Source of the DNA: Clostridia bacterium
Lineage (GTDB): Bacteria > Bacillota > Clostridia > Saccharofermentanales > UBA5734
Assembly (NCBI GenBank): GCA_009929975.1
Contig: RZZF01000057.1
Span: 1 to 8,787 of the forward strand
Direction: 5' to 3'
DNA: 8,787 nt
Program-made: the position numbers and the translations under genes
Part shown: positions 1-6,374 of the stretch, in pieces
Position numbering within the stretch: position 1 is the first letter of the stretch
How the letters are laid out: each line of letters opens with the position of its first letter
The notes under the pieces: model-generated
The model's database searches: none
The model's input: only the letters and a program-made list of their open reading frames with translations
What the model was told of the DNA's origin: nothing

Positions 1-245
1 ATATTGGGCAGACAAATCGTCATGACCTGTCCGGTCGAGAAACCATCAGCTTCCAGTCCGGCCGCTGCCTGGTCAATCTCTGACATGAGTTCGGAGTAGG
101 TTATCTTTCGTCCCATGAATGACAGGGCCGGGTGATCCGGGAAGCGATTCGCGGTTCTGGCCACCGTTTCATACAGTGTCAATTCCGGATAGCTCATACT
201 TGGTTTGAACCAGCTGTCATACTGATGAATCCAGGGTGTTTCCAT
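1..245 (-). CDS. Acyl-CoA ligase (AMP-binding), N-terminal fragment
   Basis: This is the start of a long-chain acyl-CoA synthetase-like protein, an enzyme that joins a fatty acid to CoA through an acyl-adenylate. Only the first 81 codons lie in the window; the rest is beyond the left edge. The visible part matches the usual N-terminus of these ligases: LYETVARTANRFPDHPALSF (residues 24-43), then GRKITYSEL, then an alpha-helical stretch leading to a hydrophobic MTICLPN strand. The catalytic TSGTTG loop would come later and cannot be seen. The ATG at 245 has an AGGAG site 6 bases upstream. The gene lies 61 bp downstream of araD on the same strand and may share its transcript. The substrate cannot be told from this fragment, and a non-fatty-acid ligase is possible. 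Confidence 0.85.
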   Translation of the reverse strand, partial: METPWIHQYDSWFKPSMSYPELTLYETVARTANRFPDHPALSFMGRKITYSELMSEIDQAAAGLEADGFSTGQVMTICLPN

Positions 246-306
246 ACGCTGCTCCTGACTGTTGCTGCCGTTGGGATTTTGCGACTCGCATGAGCCGGTC
301 TCCCGG

Positions 307-1008
307 TCAGTCGGATGTTATCTGTCCATAATAGGCGTTTTTTCCATGTTTGCGCAGATAATGCTTATCGAGCAGATACTGCTCAATCGCGGCTGCCTCC
401 GGATTCAGCATGCGGGTATGCCACGCCATCATGGCACATTCCTCGAGCGCGACGGCATGCAGGACCGCGTCTGCCGGATGAGCGCCCCAGGTGAATGGGC
501 CATGGCCGGCGGCCAGAATCCCCGGTACCGCGGCCGGATCCAGCTGACCGGACCGGAATGTCTCAACGATCACATGACCGGTATTCAGCTCGTACTGTCC
601 TTCGATCTCCTCACGGGTCAGTGGCCGTGTGCAGGGGACCGGACCATGGAAATAATCGGCATGGGTTGTCCCATAAGGCGGAATGGCCAGGCCGGCCTGT
701 GCCCAGATGGTTGCCCATCGTGAATGAGTATGCACAATCGATCCGATCCCGGGAAAGCTGCGATACAGATGAAGATGCGTCGGTGTATCACTGCTGGGAC
801 GTCGGTGGCCGCTGACGACCTGTCCGTCCAGATCAAGGATGACCAGGTCACCGGCTTCCATGTGATCATAACTGACACCGCTCGGCTTGATGACGACCAA
901 TCCACGCTCACGATCTATCGCGCTGACATTGCCCCAGGTCGAGACGACCAGACCCTGTGCCGGAAGATCAAGATTGGCTTGCAATGTATCCAGAATCCAC
1001 TTATCCAT
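307..1008 (-). CDS. araD: L-ribulose-5-phosphate 4-epimerase
   Basis: This 233-residue class II aldolase/epimerase-family protein converts L-ribulose 5-phosphate to D-xylulose 5-phosphate, linking L-arabinose (or related sugar) breakdown to the pentose phosphate pathway in the cytoplasm. The length matches E. coli AraD (231). Visible motifs are GNVSA (26-30, phosphate binding), KPSGVSYD (41-48), [11 protein letters not shown] with Asp74 in the catalytic position, the zinc ligands His93 and His95 in [22 protein letters not shown], the third zinc His169 in GHGPFTWG, and a C-terminal NAYYGQ holding the catalytic tyrosine. The ATG at 1008 is preferred because CTAGGAG lies 5 bases upstream and the protein then begins like the family; the open frame continues to 1167 without family homology. 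No araA or araB is visible. Promoter elements lie at 1078-1106. UlaF/SgbE-type epimerases are close relatives, so the in vivo sugar is inferred. Confidence 0.93.
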   Translation of the reverse strand: MDKWILDTLQANLDLPAQGLVVSTWGNVSAIDRERGLVVIKPSGVSYDHMEAGDLVILDLDGQVVSGHRRPSSDTPTHLHLYRSFPGIGSIVHTHSRWATIWAQAGLAIPPYGTTHADYFHGPVPCTRPLTREEIEGQYELNTGHVIVETFRSGQLDPAAVPGILAAGHGPFTWGAHPADAVLHAVALEECAMMAWHTRMLNPEAAAIEQYLLDKHYLRKHGKNAYYGQITSD

Positions 1009-1077
1009 GATAACTCCTAGTCCTCGCTGATGCCTGGCCAGCCACTGAAGCGGAGCCGGACAGACACTGTTACGGCC

Positions 1078-1106
1078 ATTATAGTTTTTCCTGCCCGATA
1101 GAGCAA
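1078..1106 (-). promoter_or_regulatory. Predicted sigma-A promoter of araD
   Basis: On the minus strand a perfect TATAAT (-10, 1078-1083) is separated by 17 bases from TTGCTC (-35, 1101-1106; 3 of 6 to consensus with the TTG core). Transcription would begin near 1071 and give a leader of about 60 nt before the araD ATG. The call rests on sequence alone. Confidence 0.6.
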
Positions 1107-1113
1107 GGATTCC

Positions 1114-1127
1114 GCAGGCGGGCCTGC
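1114..1127. promoter_or_regulatory. GCAGGC/GCCTGC dyad between divergent promoters
   Basis: A 6-bp perfect inverted repeat, GCAGGC and GCCTGC with 2 bases between, lies just upstream of the araD -35 box and just upstream of the radA extended -10. Its position would suit an operator acting on either gene. It could also be chance in GC-rich DNA; no binding protein is known from this window. Confidence 0.3.
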
Positions 1128-1133
1128 TGTCTA

Positions 1134-1142
1134 TGCTATACT
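1134..1142 (+). promoter_or_regulatory. Predicted extended -10 promoter of radA-ispD
   Basis: TGCTATACT is an extended -10 element (TG, one base, then TATACT; 5 of 6 to consensus). No good -35 box lies 16-18 bases upstream, as is common for extended -10 promoters. Transcription would begin near 1149, about 36 nt before the radA start codon. Confidence 0.5.
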
Positions 1143-1184
1143 GAGGCTGATATCCAGTCATGTTCATTCAATCCGGGAGGCATT

Positions 1185-2585
1185 ATGGCAAAGGCGAAAA
1201 CAATTTTTCAATGCAGCGAATGCGGTCATGAAACCAGCGGCTGGCTCGGACGGTGTCCCGGCTGCGGCTCTTGGAATACATTGACTGAAACCCGTATCAA
1301 TCCTCAGATATCGCCTGCGGCCAGCCGACGTGGTCCCTGGCTGAATCCGGAAGATGCCGCCGCCGGCCATGACGCGGCTTCAATCATGAATCTCAGCGAT
1401 ATCTCCGGTGATGAAAACAACCGGTTCAGCAGTGGCCTGCCCGAACTTAACCGCGTACTCGGAGGCGGTTTTGTGCCCGGTTCCCTGATCCTGCTCGGCG
1501 GTGATCCGGGGATCGGCAAATCGACGCTGCTTCTGCAGGTCCTGGGCAAGGCATCACCCGGAACAACCCTGTATGTATCAGGCGAGGAATCGGCCCGCCA
1601 GGTCCGGCTGCGGGCTGACAGACTGGAAGTCCCTCCAGCGCATATCCGCATGCTGGCCGCGACCGGATTCTCTGATATCGCGGCTGCCCTGATCAGGGAA
1701 AAGCCGCAGCTGGCTGTCATCGATTCAATCCAGACCGTTTATGTCGATGATCTGACAGCCGCTCCCGGCAGCGTCAGCCAGGTGCGTGAAGCCGCGGCTG
1801 GTCTTTTGCGGATCGCCAAGGGGCAGGGCACAACGATTGTTCTGGTCGGCCATGTCACCAAGGATGGTTCGATCGCCGGTCCGAGAGTGCTTGAACACAT
1901 GGTGGATACCGTCCTCTATTTTGAAGGTGACCGCCAGCACAGCTACCGGATGATCCGCGCCGCGAAAAACCGCTTCGGCGCGACAGATGAACTGGGGCTG
2001 TTCGAGATGAGCGACCGGGGTCTTTTGCCGGTCGCCAGTGCCTCCCGCATTTTTCTGGAAGGCAGGCCGCGGCAGGTTCCCGGATCGGTTGTCACCGCCT
2101 GCATGGAAGGAACCCGGCCGCTGCTGATTGAGATCCAGGCCCTGCTCAATGACGCCTCATTCACCTCGCCGCAGCGGATGGCCCAGGGAATCGACCGCAA
2201 TCGTCTTATTTTATTGCTCGCTGTGCTCGAGAAAAAATTCCATTTCGGCCTCAATAATCAGGATGCCTACCTCAATGTTGTCGGCGGTATACGTCTCAAC
2301 GAACCCGCCGCCGATCTGGCGATCGTCAGCGCCCTGATCTCCAGTATGAAGGAACGGCCGGTCCGTGACGGTGTCCTTGTCTTCGGAGAAGTCGGCCTGA
2401 GCGGTGAAATCCGCGGTGTCGCCAACGCCGACCGACGGATCATGGAAGCGGCCCAGATGGGCTTTCAGTCCTTTATTGTCCCGGGCAGCTGCCGCAAGGC
2501 CTGTGAACGGCTCAGTTTGTCTGAATCGTCTGATCTGTTCTATGTCGACCGGATCAGCGAAGCCCTTGATCTGCTTTTTGTCTGA
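1185..2585 (+). CDS. radA: DNA repair protein RadA (Sms)
   Basis: RadA is a RecA-like cytoplasmic ATPase that helps process recombination intermediates and extend D-loops. This 466-residue protein has the full family architecture: an N-terminal zinc finger (C10-x2-C13 and C24-x2-C27, with GHETSGWLGRCPGCGSWNT), a RecA-like core with Walker A GGDPGIGKS (105-113), Walker B LAVIDSIQ (177-184), the RadA-specific KNRFG motif (261-265), and a C-terminal Lon-protease-like domain from about residue 290 (QRMAQGIDRNRLILLLAVLEK, GEVGLSGEIRGV). The Lon-like domain is not expected to be a protease in this family. The ATG at 1185 follows GGGAGG (1175-1180) by 4 bases. ispD begins 7 bp after the stop codon, so the two are almost certainly cotranscribed, a common arrangement in Firmicutes. 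No truncation or frameshift is seen. Confidence 0.97.
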   Translation: MAKAKTIFQCSECGHETSGWLGRCPGCGSWNTLTETRINPQISPAASRRGPWLNPEDAAAGHDAASIMNLSDISGDENNRFSSGLPELNRVLGGGFVPGSLILLGGDPGIGKSTLLLQVLGKASPGTTLYVSGEESARQVRLRADRLEVPPAHIRMLAATGFSDIAAALIREKPQLAVIDSIQTVYVDDLTAAPGSVSQVREAAAGLLRIAKGQGTTIVLVGHVTKDGSIAGPRVLEHMVDTVLYFEGDRQHSYRMIRAAKNRFGATDELGLFEMSDRGLLPVASASRIFLEGRPRQVPGSVVTACMEGTRPLLIEIQALLNDASFTSPQRMAQGIDRNRLILLLAVLEKKFHFGLNNQDAYLNVVGGIRLNEPAADLAIVSALISSMKERPVRDGVLVFGEVGLSGEIRGVANADRRIMEAAQMGFQSFIVPGSCRKACERLSLSESSDLFYVDRISEALDLLFV

Positions 2586-2592
2586 GGTGCCT

Positions 2593-3339
2593 ATGAAACC
2601 AGCTGATCATGCCAATGTCTTCGTTCTGGTGCCGGCAGCCGGCAGCGGCAGCCGGATGCAGGCCGGTATCAACAAGCAGCTGCTTGAGCTTCAGGGCCAG
2701 ACCGTGATCGAGCATACAATCGACCGCCTGGACCGTCATCCGGATGTCAGCGGTTTGATCCTCATCGCAGCGGAAATTGATCTGACCGCCATGGAAGCGA
2801 TCGCCAAACGCCGGGCCTGGCCGCATCTATACCGCGTCATCACCGGCGGAGCGACGCGCCAACACTCCGTTTTATCGGGTCTGCAGGCTCTGGCAGCCCA
2901 CCCGGACTGCCATGATGACAGTATTGTTCTGGTTCATGACGGTGCCCGCTGCCTCATCGACCCACTGACCATCAGCCGCGTCATCGCCGGAATCAGGGAA
3001 CACGGAGTCTGCGGAGCCGCGCTGCCGGTCAGAGATACCATAAAAAAAGCCTCGGATGACGGATATGTCATCGAGACACCAGATCGCAGTCGATTATTCG
3101 CGATGCAGACACCACAGGGAGCCCGCTTCGCGCCGCTGCTGGCAGCCTATCAGGCAATGACAGCGGCCGGGCGTATTCTGACTGATGATCTTGCGGTCAT
3201 GGAAGCCGCTGGCCATCCGGTCTTTCTAACGGCTGGCAATGAAAGGAATTTCAAACTGACGACCCGGCTGGATCTTCAGATGGCTCAATGGATCCTGAAC
3301 AGCGGCCCTGAGCCATCCGACGCCCTGATCAAGTCATGA
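2593..3339 (+). CDS. ispD: 2-C-methyl-D-erythritol 4-phosphate cytidylyltransferase
   Basis: IspD transfers CMP from CTP to 2-C-methyl-D-erythritol 4-phosphate, the third step of the MEP isoprenoid pathway. The 248-residue protein shows the nucleotide-binding N-terminus PAAGSGSRM (14-22) with Arg21 and Lys28 (NKQLLELQGQ), GGATRQHSV (85-93), VHDGAR (114-119), DTIKKA (148-153), RSRLFAMQTPQ (166-176), TDD (197-199) and the C-terminal NERNFKLTT (217-224) carrying the conserved lysine (221). Two positions differ from the common pattern: NKQ instead of PKQ, and DGARC instead of DGARP. The ATG at 2593 is chosen because GAGGTG (2584-2589) sits just upstream, overlapping the radA stop; the frame is open further upstream inside radA but without homology. 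The 3' end faces ispF, 21 bp away on the other strand. No terminator is visible after it. Confidence 0.95.
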   Translation: MKPADHANVFVLVPAAGSGSRMQAGINKQLLELQGQTVIEHTIDRLDRHPDVSGLILIAAEIDLTAMEAIAKRRAWPHLYRVITGGATRQHSVLSGLQALAAHPDCHDDSIVLVHDGARCLIDPLTISRVIAGIREHGVCGAALPVRDTIKKASDDGYVIETPDRSRLFAMQTPQGARFAPLLAAYQAMTAAGRILTDDLAVMEAAGHPVFLTAGNERNFKLTTRLDLQMAQWILNSGPEPSDALIKS

Positions 3340-3360
3340 TGCCAGCGTGTCCATGTGTCA

Positions 3361-3876
3361 TTATTCCGGTCCAGTGGTATCCGGCCGCCTCGCGCTGAGC
3401 GTGCAGAAAACCTGAATTCCCTCTCCCCGTCCAAAGGCCGTCAGTGCTTCACCACTGGTCGCTGTCAGTCCGATCTGCCGGATCTCCAGACCCAGCAGTT
3501 CGGCCAGACGCCGGCGAATGTCCGCGATATAGGGAGCCAGCTTCGGCCGGCAGCCTTCAAGGCTGAGCGAACAATGCAGCAATTGCCAGTCTCCCAGCTC
3601 GCTCATCGCCTCTTGCAGATAAACCACGCTGTCGGTAATCCCCGCGCGGCACAGAGTGTCTGCCCTGCTCCCCAGGATATTGACACCGGTCAGGCCGGAT
3701 ACCGCGTTGGCAACCGCATGCAGAATCACATCGGCATCACTGTTCCCGTCCAGCGCCGGAGCGCCCGGAATCGCCACACCACCGAGCATCAGGACACGTT
3801 CTGAGGTTCCGGCTGGTCCTGCCTCATCGACAAAGCGATGACTGTCCTGTCCGAGACTGCTCACATAGATAAACAT
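3361..3876 (-). CDS. ispF: Divergent IspF-like MEcPP synthase
   Basis: This 171-residue protein is an IspF homologue; IspF cyclises CDP-methylerythritol 2-phosphate to 2-C-methyl-D-erythritol 2,4-cyclodiphosphate. Residue numbers here count from the ATG at 3876. The likely zinc ligands are kept: Asp and His in GQDSHRF (Asp11, His13) and the His in SDADVILHA (His53). RPKLAPYI, ATSGEAL and FGRGEGI also match the family. The usual GDIGxxFPDTD segment is replaced by VNILGSRADTL, so the Asp of GDIG becomes Asn, and the TTTEKLG motif becomes TSGEALT, keeping Glu. It carries an insert after DSHRF and a C-terminal tail, and is slightly longer than typical IspF (about 157). The ATG at 3876 lies 8 bases after GGGAGG; a GTG one codon upstream (3879) is an alternative. 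It sits 33 bp downstream of the acyl-CoA synthetase on the same strand. It is confidently IspF-family; its activity is inferred. Confidence 0.85.
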   Translation of the reverse strand: MFIYVSSLGQDSHRFVDEAGPAGTSERVLMLGGVAIPGAPALDGNSDADVILHAVANAVSGLTGVNILGSRADTLCRAGITDSVVYLQEAMSELGDWQLLHCSLSLEGCRPKLAPYIADIRRRLAELLGLEIRQIGLTATSGEALTAFGRGEGIQVFCTLSARRPDTTGPE

Positions 3877-3909
3877 CACAACAACCTCCCGACCATCCGG
3901 TACCGCGGA

Positions 3910-5565
3910 TTACTGAGCATCGGAAGCACGAATCTCAACGCGACGGATCTTTCCGCTGATGGTCTTCGGCAGCATCTCGACAAAATCGAGTATTCGCGGA
4001 TATTTGTAGGGCGCCGTATGGGTTTTGACATAGTCCTGCAGTTCCAGGCGCAGCGCGTCAGAAGCGGTATAATCACGTGACAGTACGACCGTTGCCCGTA
4101 CAACCTGTCCGCGAACAAGGTCCGGCGCTCCAGTTACGGCACACTCCAGTACGGCTGGATGCTCCATCAGGACACTTTCAACTTCAAACGGCCCGATGCG
4201 ATAACCAGAACTTTTGATGATGTCATCGGTCCGGCCGACAAACCACAGATAACCGTCCTCATCCTGCCACGCCAGATCACCGGTATGGTAGATACCGTCA
4301 TGCCACACACTTTGCGTCAGCTGTGGATCTTTATGATAGCCGCTGAACATACCTGGGACCTTCTCAACACCGGTGATGACGCAGATTTCACCGGATTGAC
4401 CCGGCTCAACCGGCTGATCCTGATCATCCAGCAGCTGAATGTGATACGCCGGCGACGGCCTGCCCATCGATCCCGGGCGGGTTGCCAGCCAATAGGGTGT
4501 GACAACTGCCAGGGTCATTTCTGTCTGCCCGTACCCTTCCTTGAGTTCAAGGCCGGTCGCCCGGAGAAACTGTTCATACACCTCCGGATTTAAAGCCTCA
4601 CCGGCGATTGTACAGTGCTGCAGCGATGAAAGGTCGTACCGGGTCAGGTCTTCCTTGATCAGGAAACGGTATATGGTCGGCGGCGCACAGAAGGTCGTAA
4701 TCCGGTCATCCTGCAGGCGCGTCAGCATATCGTCCGGCGAAAAACGGTCGAAATCATAGACATAGATCCCCGCTTCCATCAGCCACTGGCCGTACAGCTT
4801 GCCCCAGACGGATTTGGCCCAGCCAGTCTCTGAGACCGTCAGGTGAAGGCCATCCGGATCGACCCGGTGCCAGTACTTTGCCGTCGCGATATGACCGATC
4901 GGATACGTGAAATCATGGACGACCATCTTGGGCATTCCTGTTGTTCCCGAGGTAAAATACAACAACATCATATCGCTGCCATGCGGATAAGCGTCACCCT
5001 GTGGAGGTTGAAATGCCGGCGCGTCTGCCAGGCCATCTTCGAAACAGAGCCAGCCCGGTCTGGCCTGCCTGACCATGATCAGCGTGATGTCGCGGCTGAC
5101 TGATTGAACCGCCTGTTCAACAGCGGTGAACGTTTCACCTTCCGGAGTGCAGATTACCGCCCGGATATCAGCGGCCTCAATCCGGTAAACAATATCCTTG
5201 ACCTGAAGCTGATTGGTTGCCGGTATGGCTATCGCCCCGATTTTGTGAAGACCGATAATCGTGAACCAGAATTGATAATGACGCTTGAGAATCAGCATCA
5301 CCTTATCCCCTTTTCTAATTCCAAGGGACTGGAGCCAGGCCGCGCAGCGATCACTCTCACGTTTGATATCAGCAAAGGTAAATGTGTGGGTCTCACCTTC
5401 CACATTGCGCCAGAACATCGCACGGCGCTGCGGTTCCACTTCGGCGATCCGGTCAACCACATCATAGGCGAAGTTGAATTTGTCCGGAACATTCAGACGA
5501 TAGGACACAGGATGGCCATCGGGACCGCAGGTTTCACTGATGTACGCCTGATGAAGATTCAGCAT
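3910..5565 (-). CDS. Acetyl/medium-chain acyl-CoA synthetase
   Basis: This 551-residue ANL-superfamily ligase activates a carboxylic acid with ATP and joins it to CoA. Visible motifs, counted from the ATG at 5565, are the P-loop TSGTTGMPK (205-213), ETGWAKSVWGKLYGQW (246-261), typical of the medium-chain/ACSM-like branch, AGEAL (321-325), GYGQTE (344-349), YHTGD (426-430), the hinge GRTDD (444-448), SSGYRIGPFEVE (452-463) and the C-terminal PKTISGKIRR with the catalytic lysine (539). The start is ambiguous: an ATG at 5571 overlaps the upstream stop codon (ATGA) but lies only 3 bases from AGGAGG, while the ATG at 5565 lies 9 bases away and is preferred. The upstream XRE-cupin gene probably controls it, and ispF follows. 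The substrate is unknown; acetate, propionate, a branched-chain or an aromatic acid are all possible. Confidence 0.92.
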   Translation of the reverse strand: MLNLHQAYISETCGPDGHPVSYRLNVPDKFNFAYDVVDRIAEVEPQRRAMFWRNVEGETHTFTFADIKRESDRCAAWLQSLGIRKGDKVMLILKRHYQFWFTIIGLHKIGAIAIPATNQLQVKDIVYRIEAADIRAVICTPEGETFTAVEQAVQSVSRDITLIMVRQARPGWLCFEDGLADAPAFQPPQGDAYPHGSDMMLLYFTSGTTGMPKMVVHDFTYPIGHIATAKYWHRVDPDGLHLTVSETGWAKSVWGKLYGQWLMEAGIYVYDFDRFSPDDMLTRLQDDRITTFCAPPTIYRFLIKEDLTRYDLSSLQHCTIAGEALNPEVYEQFLRATGLELKEGYGQTEMTLAVVTPYWLATRPGSMGRPSPAYHIQLLDDQDQPVEPGQSGEICVITGVEKVPGMFSGYHKDPQLTQSVWHDGIYHTGDLAWQDEDGYLWFVGRTDDIIKSSGYRIGPFEVESVLMEHPAVLECAVTGAPDLVRGQVVRATVVLSRDYTASDALRLELQDYVKTHTAPYKYPRILDFVEMLPKTISGKIRRVEIRASDAQ

Positions 5566-5567
5566 GC

Positions 5568-6155
5568 TCATTTGCCTCCTGTTTTCGCGGGAATTCTGAT
5601 GATGACGGCGAGAAACTGACAGGGTTGGCCTCCGACAGCAACCATGCCATGCGGGCGGGACGCGTCATAATAAACCGTGTCACCAGCATGCAGGATTTCT
5701 TCATGCTGATCGATAACAATACGCAGACTGCCGCTCAGGATATAGTCCATTTCCTGTCCTTCATGCTGATTCAGATGAATGTCCGCGATCTCACCATTCA
5801 GATCAAGCGGAGCGGTGACAAGAAATGGTTCGGACTGGCGATGACGGAACTGAGCCGCCAGATTAAGGTAATGAAATCCGTGGCGCCGCCGGATCGGCAG
5901 ACCCTGGCCGTGACGCACCAGCGTATAGCCGGTCAGACGGGGTGATTCACCGGTAATCAGTTCAGTCATATCGATGCCGAACCGTTCCGCGGCACGATAA
6001 AGAAAAGTAAAACCGATATCACGTTCACCGGCCTCAATCGCCAGATACTCCGCGCGATCTGTACCGGTTATCTGAGCCATCTCTTCTTCGCTGATATCGA
6101 GAATTTCCCGCATTTCGCGAATCCTTCGGCCGACATCCCTGATTTCTCCCAACAT
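5568..6155 (-). CDS. XRE-family regulator with cupin domain
   Basis: This 195-residue protein has an N-terminal Cro/C1-type helix-turn-helix (about residues 7-68: GRRIREMREILDISEEEMA, then YLAIEAGERDI and LYRAAERFGIDMTELITG) and a C-terminal cupin barrel (about 125-187: HLNQHEGQEMDYILSGSLRI, HAGDTVYYDASRPHGM). The cupin keeps a His, His, Glu and later His pattern suitable for a metal or small ligand. Such proteins bind DNA and sense a small molecule; here the likely target is its own operon with the acyl-CoA synthetase. The ATG at 6155 is preferred, as GGGGG lies 8 bases upstream; a GTG at 6161 is in frame but too close to that site. The stop overlaps the first possible ATG of the next gene, suggesting translational coupling. 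The ligand, and whether it activates or represses, are not shown by the sequence. Confidence 0.92.
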   Translation of the reverse strand: MLGEIRDVGRRIREMREILDISEEEMAQITGTDRAEYLAIEAGERDIGFTFLYRAAERFGIDMTELITGESPRLTGYTLVRHGQGLPIRRRHGFHYLNLAAQFRHRQSEPFLVTAPLDLNGEIADIHLNQHEGQEMDYILSGSLRIVIDQHEEILHAGDTVYYDASRPHGMVAVGGQPCQFLAVIIRIPAKTGGK

Positions 6156-6179
6156 ATTCACTGCCCCCGATCGTCGTGA

Positions 6180-6219
6180 ATCAGGCTGACCAACTGATAA
6201 ACCAGCTGATCAGCCTGAT
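6180..6219. promoter_or_regulatory. Nested palindromic operator candidate
   Basis: ATCAGGCTGA (6180-6189) and TCAGCCTGAT (6210-6219) form a perfect 10-bp inverted repeat with 20 bases between. The right arm overlaps a second perfect 10-bp palindrome, GCTGATCAGC (6205-6214), lying in the spacer of the predicted promoter. This fits an autoregulatory site for the adjacent XRE-cupin protein. Binding is inferred. Confidence 0.5.
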
Positions 6220-6222
6220 CAA
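6194..6222 (-). promoter_or_regulatory. Predicted promoter of the XRE-cupin operon
   Basis: On the minus strand TTGATC (-35, 6217-6222; 4 of 6) and TATCAG (-10, 6194-6199; 4 of 6) are 17 bases apart. Transcription would begin near 6187, about 30 nt before the ATG at 6155. The boxes overlap the palindromes described at 6180-6219. Confidence 0.4.
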
Positions 6223-6374
6223 AATGTTAACGCATTCATCTGCGGGATGCAATCAGCCCCGCACCATGACTGACAGCTAACCTGTGTTTTCAGCAAGATT
6301 CATTCAGATTAGTATTTTATCTCTGTCCTTTACCCGTTCAGGCCAGCAGTCCGATTCCCCCGGTCAGCGGTTGT

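Larger units (their letters stand above)
6156..6374. other. Intergenic region between mrp and the XRE-cupin gene
   Basis: No gene is seen here. The half next to the regulator holds a predicted promoter and operator-like dyads (6180-6222). The rest is AT-richer and contains a weak hairpin (GCGGG at 6242-6246, CCCGC at 6258-6262) without a T-run. No convincing terminator for mrp was found. Confidence 0.6.

Noticed and set aside
246..306. Attenuator or promoter between araD and the acyl-CoA ligase
   Set aside because: Short GC-rich hairpins such as CCGG-GAGA-CCGG exist but no T-run or convincing -10/-35 pair is present.
262..1020. Plus-strand open frames antisense to araD
   Set aside because: The composition is unlike a protein and araD on the other strand accounts for the region.
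1009..1167. N-terminal extension of araD to an upstream start at 1167
   Set aside because: The extra 53 residues do not resemble the family, would cover the predicted promoter, and lack a good ribosome binding site; the ATG at 1008 has one.
3838..5619. Several open frames on the plus strand across the acyl-CoA synthetase gene
   Set aside because: They lie antisense to a well-supported gene, match no family I recognise, and are explained by codon bias in GC-rich DNA.
6242..6262. GCGGG/CCCGC hairpin as a terminator for mrp
   Set aside because: The stem is only 5 bp with an 11-nt loop and no T-run follows on the minus strand.
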